Below, piece by piece: positions 40,067-41,961 of a DNA stretch of 41,961 bases. Numbering within the stretch: position 1 is the first letter of the stretch; each line of letters opens with the position of its first letter. Under the pieces are notes generated by a model that saw nothing but the letters and a program-made list of their open reading frames with translations, did no database searches and was not told the origin of the DNA. The position numbers and the translations under genes are program-made. Where the stretch lies: NCBI GenBank assembly GCA_032907565.1, contig JAJJPK010000167.1:1-41961 (forward strand), in the 5' to 3' direction. This DNA is from ZC4RG29 sp032907565. Its GTDB lineage: Bacteria > Bacteroidota > Bacteroidia > Cytophagales > Cyclobacteriaceae.

Positions 40067-41692
40067 TTACATCATCCCGCCCATGCCGCCGGGAGGCGCT
40101 GCAGGGACTTCTTTTTCTTCAGGGATTTCAGATACGACAGCTTCGGTCGTCAGCAGCAAGCCGGCGATAGAAGCCGCGTTCTCGAGCGCCAGGCGTGATA
40201 CCTTGGTCGGGTCGATAATGCCAGCTTCGAAGAAGTTTTCGTATTTGTTCTCGCGGGCATTGTAACCAAAGTCCTTCTTGCCTTCGCGAATCTTGCTGAC
40301 GATAACCGAACCTTCCTGGCCAGCGTTGGAAACGATCGTGCGTAACGGCGATTCGAGAGCCAGCCGGATGATGTTAACGCCGGTAGCCTGATCTTCGTTG
40401 TCGACTTCGACATCCTTCAGCGCTTCGATAGCGCGAATGTAGCCAACACCGCCACCCGGGATAATCCCTTCTTGTACGGCAGCGCGTGTAGCGTGCAGCG
40501 CATCGTCAACGCGGTCTTTCTTTTCCTTCATTTCGACTTCAGTAGCAGCACCTACATAGAGGATAGCGACGCCACCGGAAAGCTTGGCAAGGCGTTCTTG
40601 CAGCTTTTCCTTGTCGTAGTCGGAAGTAGTTGTTTCGATTTGAGACTTGATCTGGTTGATGCGTCCCTGGATGTCGGCCTTCTTGCCGGCGCCGTTTACG
40701 ATCGTGGTGTTGTCCTTGTCGACATTGACCTTTTCAGCACGGCCGAGGTGTTCAAGTGTTGCGTTTTCAAGCTTGAATCCGAGTTCTTCGGAGATCACCT
40801 TACCGCCGGTGAGGACGGCAATGTCTTCCAGCATAGCCTTCCTTCTGTCGCCAAAGCCGGGAGCCTTCACAGCGCATACGCGCAGGGCACCGCGGATCTT
40901 GTTAACGACCAGCGTAGCGAGTGCTTCGCCTTCCACTTCCTCAGAGATGATGAGGAGGGGCTTGCCGGTTTGTGCGGTTTGTTCGAGGATGGGGAGGAGC
41001 TCCTTCATGGAACTGATCTTCTTGTCGTGGATCAGGATGTAAGGATTGTCAAGCTCAGCCTCCATCTTTTCGGTGTTCGTCACGAAGTAAGGGGAGAGGT
41101 AACCGCGGTCGAACTGCATACCTTCCACGGTCTTGACTTCGGTGGTTGTTCCCTTGGCTTCTTCAACGGTGATGACGCCATCTTTGCCTACCTTTTCCAT
41201 GGCATCGGCGATCATCTTTCCGATTTCTGTGTCGTTGTTGGAGGAGATAGTTGCGACTTGCGCGATTTCGCTGGAGTCTTTGATTTTCTTGGATTGCTTG
41301 CGGAGGTTTTCAACGACAGCGAGTACTGCCTTGTCAATACCGCGCTTGAGGTCCATCGGATTGGCTCCGGCAGCCACGTTCTTGATACCGTGACTGAAAA
41401 TGGCCTGGGTGAGGACCGTTGCGGTGGTAGTTCCATCGCCTGCTGCGTCAGCCGTCTTGGAAGCCACTTCCTTGACAAGCTGGGCACCCATATTTTCGAT
41501 AGGGTCCTTCAATTCAATTTCCTTGGCGACCGTTACCCCGTCCTTTGTTACTGTCGGGGCACCGAATTTCTTGTCCAGGATTACGTTCCGTCCTTTCGGG
41601 CCGAGGGTTACCTTAACAGCATCAGCCAGTTTGTCGACACCCCTCTTGATTTTGTCCCGCGCAGTGGTATCAAAGGTTATTTCTTTAGCCAT
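40067..41692 (-). CDS. groL: Chaperonin GroEL (60 kDa)
   Basis: Folds proteins in the cytoplasm in a double ring capped by GroES, using ATP. It has 541 residues, the standard length. MAKEITFDTTARDKIKRGV is the usual start. Nucleotide-binding segments are GPKGRNVILDK and AGDGTTTATVL. The classical chaperonin signature AALEN-type region is seen, as are VIPGGGVGYIRAIEAL and IVSNAGQEGSV. The C-terminus ends in the Gly-Met tail GGMGGMM. It lies 26 bases after groS in the same direction and ends in a good terminator. Confidence 0.97.
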   Translation of the reverse strand: MAKEITFDTTARDKIKRGVDKLADAVKVTLGPKGRNVILDKKFGAPTVTKDGVTVAKEIELKDPIENMGAQLVKEVASKTADAAGDGTTTATVLTQAIFSHGIKNVAAGANPMDLKRGIDKAVLAVVENLRKQSKKIKDSSEIAQVATISSNNDTEIGKMIADAMEKVGKDGVITVEEAKGTTTEVKTVEGMQFDRGYLSPYFVTNTEKMEAELDNPYILIHDKKISSMKELLPILEQTAQTGKPLLIISEEVEGEALATLVVNKIRGALRVCAVKAPGFGDRRKAMLEDIAVLTGGKVISEELGFKLENATLEHLGRAEKVNVDKDNTTIVNGAGKKADIQGRINQIKSQIETTTSDYDKEKLQERLAKLSGGVAILYVGAATEVEMKEKKDRVDDALHATRAAVQEGIIPGGGVGYIRAIEALKDVEVDNEDQATGVNIIRLALESPLRTIVSNAGQEGSVIVSKIREGKKDFGYNARENKYENFFEAGIIDPTKVSRLALENAASIAGLLLTTEAVVSEIPEEKEVPAAPPGGMGGMM

Positions 41693-41718
41693 TCTTGAAG
41701 TTGTTTAAGTTTTACAGA

Positions 41719-41961
41719 TTAAATGGTTCCGAAGATGTCGGAGTTACGCATGATCAGGTACTCTTTTCCATCAATGGTGATTTCTGTGCCGGCGTACTTA
41801 CCGTACAGGATTTCATCGCCAACTTTAACCGTAACGGGCTTGTCTTTAAGACCTTCACCTACAGCGACCACCTTTCCCTTTTGGGGCTTTTCTTTGGAGG
41901 TGTCGGGTATGTAGATGCCGGACGCGGTCTTCTCCTCAGCCTCGGCCGGTTCAACAAGAAC
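41719..41961 (-). CDS. groS: Co-chaperonin GroES (partial, N-terminus off the window)
   Basis: The minus strand is open from the right edge, in frame, to the stop at 41719-41721, giving 80 residues. They include the mobile-loop region VEPAEAEEKTASGIYIP, GKVVAVGEG, VKVGDEILYGKYAGTEI and the end EYLIMRNSDIFGTI. GroES is about 92-95 residues, so roughly a dozen N-terminal residues are missing. With groL downstream it forms the normal groESL operon. Confidence 0.93.
   Translation of the reverse strand, partial: VLVEPAEAEEKTASGIYIPDTSKEKPQKGKVVAVGEGLKDKPVTVKVGDEILYGKYAGTEITIDGKEYLIMRNSDIFGTI

Noticed and set aside
40472..41698. A 408-codon open frame on the plus strand opposite groL
   Set aside because: groL is intact and strongly conserved; the antisense frame is open because of codon bias and its protein looks like no known family.

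Overview
The window looks like chromosomal DNA from a member of the Bacteroidota, probably a Cytophagales-type gliding bacterium. The evidence is a GldC gliding-motility gene, a secreted protein reading into a type IX secretion cargo-like region, a TonB-dependent receptor with a carboxypeptidase-regulatory-like N-terminus, a type III glutamine synthetase, a long Bacteroidota-type LeuRS, and a promoter upstream of pckA that fits the Bacteroidota pattern TTTG-N17-TAnnTTTG. No phage, plasmid, transposase, CRISPR array, rRNA or tRNA gene was recognised. The genus is inference.

Layout. 1-7780: the start of a secreted T9SS-cargo-like protein (minus, runs off the left edge), an exported amidohydrolase lipoprotein, a TerB-like protein, a head-GIN (DUF2807) protein, glnN split by a frameshift, and a PDZ/S41 processing protease. 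7949-15701: a large M16 lipoprotein peptidase, then a long minus-strand run containing an M19 dipeptidase, a RidA-family protein, a GntP-family permease, a small unknown, FabH and a helical unknown. 15830-21674: leuS, a single-domain response regulator divergent from an unknown lipoprotein, a 26-residue membrane peptide candidate, a YdcF/SanA-type protein and an exported rhodanese.

21717-26121 is a two-gene outer-membrane pair, a TonB-dependent receptor followed after 10 bases by an SGNH/GDSL-like lipoprotein. 26261-32231 is a tightly packed minus-strand run ftsX-DUF3098-uppP-truB-ribF-aacS-gldC with several stop/start overlaps. 32232-32627 is a repeat-filled gap (two direct copies of a ~100 bp unit plus an inverted partial copy) downstream of pckA. 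34503-39314 holds three consecutive plus-strand peptide-type transporters (POT, POT, OPT). The window closes with a second TerB-like gene and groL with the end of groES.

How the genes may work together. The M16, S41 and M19 peptidases plus the POT/POT/OPT block suggest peptide scavenging, and PckA would allow gluconeogenesis from amino-acid carbon. FtsX and UppP belong to division and wall-lipid recycling. Most of the window is core metabolism and housekeeping. The parts most worth a second look are the split glnN, the receptor/SGNH lipoprotein pair, the gene-end short-repeat families, the 18 bp palindrome between the response regulator and the lipoprotein, and the 26-residue membrane peptide.
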